Shown in pieces: positions 61,211 to 64,000 of a stretch of 64,000 bases of DNA (positions within the stretch are counted from its first letter, which is position 1; the number at the start of each line of letters is the position of its first letter). The translations under genes and the position numbers were made by a program. Source of the stretch: Anthoceros angustus (taxonomy: Eukaryota; Streptophyta; Anthocerotopsida; Anthocerotales; Anthocerotaceae); contig MU008185.1 in assembly GCA_010909165.1 (NCBI GenBank), forward strand, positions 62,001-126,000, read 5' to 3'. The notes beneath the pieces were generated by a model. The model ran no database searches. It worked only from the letters and a program-made list of their open reading frames with translations, and was not told the DNA's origin.

Positions 61211-63450
61211 TCACGAACTGCCGAAGTTTAGTCTTCTCGAGGCTTCTTCCCGATTGTACTTTTTCCTCAGTGTCTGCGCTTCTTTCTTGTGATCTTTAAA
61301 TAAATCTAACAAGTCATTTGCAAGTCTGAAATCCTTCATCTGTGGTAGAACCCATCGTAACGATGGGTGTTGCTGAGATGCGCTAGCACCAGTCGCTGGT
61401 TCCTGAAAAGAACATACGAGGGTCAGATGAGCTGTCTAGAAACTGAGTTTGCACCTGTGACGCAAACCCGGCGATGCCCATGAAAGTCAAAATCTTAGGG
61501 CCGAGAAAAATCTCATGACCGTATCTTACAATGTTTTCCAGTGCTTGTCCCTTCACACAGTTCCCCCTTGCAGTGTACGCTATCAATTCTCTTTCCTCAG
61601 GCGTATCTCTTGCCAAGCTAACCAACCATGGCCTGCCAAGATACAGGAAGCACAAAACCAACCGCAAAGATTACAAGTTAACCACAAGCACTACAAACGA
61701 ACCACGGCCACTACACAATTCATTAGACTTGTGGATGCGCACTGAGTCCAGGGATTGATACCTTTGTTGGCTGGAGGTAACAAGACAATCACCACTCAAC
61801 AAAGCAAGAGCGAGTGCTGCAGAAGTTGAGTCTTTGAAAACAGCAAACCCAAACGTGCCTGGCTCAGTTTCTCCACCACTGGGCGACAAGATGACAGTGA
61901 TCAGCTCCTGAACCATGGAGCTTAGAAATTTCCTTGCCTCACGCGGATCCAATGCTTTCTCCACATTTTCAATCCGAAGCACGCTATTAATGGGCCACAC
62001 ACCAGAGCAGATACTTTCTTCAGTAGCAACTTCCTCTTTCACTTGTGATCCATCGCATACAGGCTGGGGTTGTGAGCAGCCACTTTCAGGTTTCGTACTT
62101 GATATTTTCACCCGCGGACTTCTCTGTGTACGACTCTCCTCATCCTCATCATCCGAAATCAACACAACATCCTCTTTGGCAACAACTTCAGGCTCAGGCA
62201 CCAGTCCCATGGGCGTAGAACAACCCTTAAACACTGGCGTGTCTGCGGGAACCCCTGCCACCTCTAATAGTCTTACTTGCAAATGTTCTGGTTCTTCAGC
62301 TGGCAACTCTGCTGAAAAATCTGTGTCCACTGTTAGTAACTAGTGTGGGACGGAGAGTATTTGAAGCTAGATACAATGTTCTCAGGTGAAGACTTACCAC
62401 GTGGTGGTGTGTTGAAAACCAGAGATCGCCCTTCCATACCACTGGACTTGCTATGTCGTAAGGCTCCTCCAGAGCCTTGAGCACCTTCATCACCCATTGA
62501 CACTCTCCAAGTGCTTGGTGTCTTAGCCTCAGGCTCATTAGCTGGAGATACTTTCATCTTCTTCAGCACTGGGCGCTTGCCTTTAGAAGCAGTGTCACTT
62601 CCACTCTGGCAATCTGGTGAGCCAGCACAAACGTCATCACAAACCTCATTGATTGTTGAATTGATCTCCTTTTCTGTCATCTGTGCCGCTGGAGTGGTTT
62701 GCCATGCATTGTTTTCCTTACCCCCCTGGCCCTCCAGCTGAGCTCCTGATGCAGGTTCATCTGCTTTCGGAGATGCAGCTTTGTCCAAGCGTTTGTCAGC
62801 CCTGCGATTATTGACTCTTCTTTTCCCACCAGTGCTCACGCTCCTGCTTTTCGGAGCGGTGCCTCGATTAGCAACTAACTTCAAAAACGCGTCCAGGTGA
62901 GGGTGATCTTCTGCATTTCTGTCGGACAGCACGGTAATGGCTGCACAATCCACAACCTCCTCCTCCCCTTTCATGGGGCCCCCAACCCACTTGAGTGTGA
63001 ACTTACATTGACATTCTTCATTTTCAGCGCCTATCCGCAGATGCTCATGCTTGACGATCTGTGCAATATCAGACATGAGTCTGCCAGCAAAGCAGCCAAC
63101 ACCCAAGACAGCAAACTAAAACCAGGGTAACTGATTACCTTCCGAACTTCAGCATCGAAGTACTTCTTCTCATCATCATCAAGCTCCTTCAAAGCACAGA
63201 CACGTAATCCCACACTGAGGTCACCACAACGTGCATCCTGGAGCTGTTCCGAAGTAATGCGCACCTTATTGCACACATCTGCACGACTTGTGAATTTACT
63301 CAAGTCCCACTTCTCATCCTCTTCGGATTCATAGTCTGTAAAATGAACGTGCACTTTGGTCCTCCCAAACTTGAGACTGCAGGGGTACCATGCGTCGTCG
63401 TGAGACTTGGCCTCAATTGTTATCTCCTCCCCAGGCTCTCCATCAGCCAT
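61211..63450 (-). CDS. SAWADEE-domain chromatin reader-like protein
   Basis: Five exons on the minus strand, 63450-63139, 63058-62398, 62329-61762, 61632-61455 and 61402-61211, sum to 1911 nt, exactly 637 codons. All introns are GT-AG. Exon 1 starts MADGEPGEEITIEAKSHDDA, then AWYPCSLKF and DEKWDLSKFTSR; exon 2 gives YFDAEVRKIVKHEHLR-type joining and ECQCKFTLKWVGG: this is a SAWADEE fold, which reads unmethylated H3K4/methylated H3K9 in the SHH1 family of RNA-directed DNA methylation factors. After ~200 disordered residues there is a globular part (VLRIENVEKALDPREARKFL to FGFAVFKDSTSAA, resembling an RRM-like fold) and a C-terminal region with RPWLVSLARD, ENIVRYGHEIF and a basic helix (DHKKEAQTLRKKYNREEASR). 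No homeodomain is seen. Another ATG 31 codons upstream (63543) is possible. Unlike neighbouring repeats it has no frame damage. Confidence 0.85.
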
Positions 63451-64000
63451 AATTCCTAACGGCAGGGCTGCCCTCTTACAAAACGGTCTCAACACAACGA
63501 AGGTCGCTAGAGACTGACTCTCCCTCTCGTCTTCTAAACCCACACCTCGTGCAGCCCTTTACGGAGGGGAAGGCAGTAAGCGGAATCTGACAAGGTCGCC
63601 TTGCACCCGAAGAGGCTCCACACTAGCAGAATTCGTCAATATGGGCTCACACCGTGACAGGGCACGGACGTAACGCATGCGAGCTGCAACTGCAGCTGGT
63701 CAGCACCGAAAACAGCAAGGACACATACAAGAGCTTGCCTAGGCTTTCCTGAGTCTTCACCCAATTCCATCCCCAATCCTAACCTCCCAACCGCAGTCTG
63801 GACAGCTCCAAGCTGCAGCTCATAGCTGCCTGACATTCAATTCATCCAAACACCGTGCATAGCTTCCCACACAACACCCTACGCACCCCGCGTAATAACA
63901 CCCTCAATGTCAGCCAGTTTACCACATTACGAAACATAGAATCGTGTATGAACGTTTAAGTAACCAAGCCCAACAGTTTGCTACCTTCGAGGACTGTATA
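63451..64000 (-). promoter_or_regulatory. 5' region of the SAWADEE gene
   Basis: Sequence upstream of the minus-strand start. An ORF at 63636-63836 (66 codons) is not convincing. No other gene is seen to the window end. Confidence 0.4.

Noticed and set aside
1-64000. Organelle insertions or tRNA/rRNA genes
   Set aside because: I saw no chloroplast or mitochondrial gene motifs, rRNA core sequence or tRNA cloverleaf; only retroelement primer sites complementary to a tRNA.

Overview
The window looks like nuclear DNA from a seedless land plant (bryophyte, lycophyte or fern). It combines plant-type genes (a germin-like cupin and a SAWADEE chromatin reader, both with introns) with two genes for motile cilia: a CCDC13 homologue and a radial spoke head protein of the RSP4/6 (RSPH4A) family. 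Only land plants with swimming sperm are expected to carry both sets. I cannot name the genus. About three quarters of the window is LTR-retrotransposon debris, tandem arrays and fragmented segmental duplications.

Layout. 1-4.2 kb: AT-rich degenerate intron/exon-like sequence with one short ORF. 4.2-5.3 kb: broken Ty3/gypsy integrase. 5.3-11.2 kb: tandem array of a GC-rich unit of unknown nature, a short LTR, a tRNA-Met-type primer site and a leader. 11.6-16.9 kb: Ty1/copia element with gag, protease, integrase, RT and RNase H, carrying an internal pol duplication. 17.1-17.4 kb: an antisense non-retroviral ORF, then the matching 3' LTR. 18.5-21.7 kb: inverted Ty3-type LTRs flanking another broken integrase. 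21.6-24.8 kb: three tandem copies of a ~1.07-kb repeat. 25.2-26.6 kb: an intron-containing gene with two GH16 domains. 26.7-28.8 kb: minisatellites and a MITE-like element. 29.4-31.8 kb (minus): CCDC13. 32.4-39.2 kb (plus): RSP4/6, whose exons are duplicated, reordered and interrupted by a minisatellite. 39-46.9 kb: shuffled duplicates of unknown exons and a family of about 14 stem-loop elements. 47.3-47.7 kb (minus): first exon of a germin-like protein. 47.8-51.7 kb: copia gag remnant, repeats and a second copy of the 45.9-kb segment. 52.1-57.7 kb: Ty3-type element with gag, protease and a C5-cytosine methyltransferase. 57.2-59.9 kb: two tandem 1.32-kb LTR-containing units. 61.2-63.5 kb (minus): a complete five-exon SAWADEE-domain gene.

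Two points stand out. First, a cytosine methyltransferase lies between protease and RT-proximal sequence of an LTR retrotransposon. Second, related repeat copies differ again and again at CAG/CTG sites (CAG becomes CGG or CG, CTG becomes CG), including at a splice acceptor. This looks like the footprint of CHG methylation, either as systematic read error in a long-read assembly or as a real mutational process. It would explain many of the frameshifts, so 'pseudogene' calls on repeats here are provisional. The CCDC13 and RSP4/6 genes are head-to-head about 600 bp apart and probably share a ciliary promoter.
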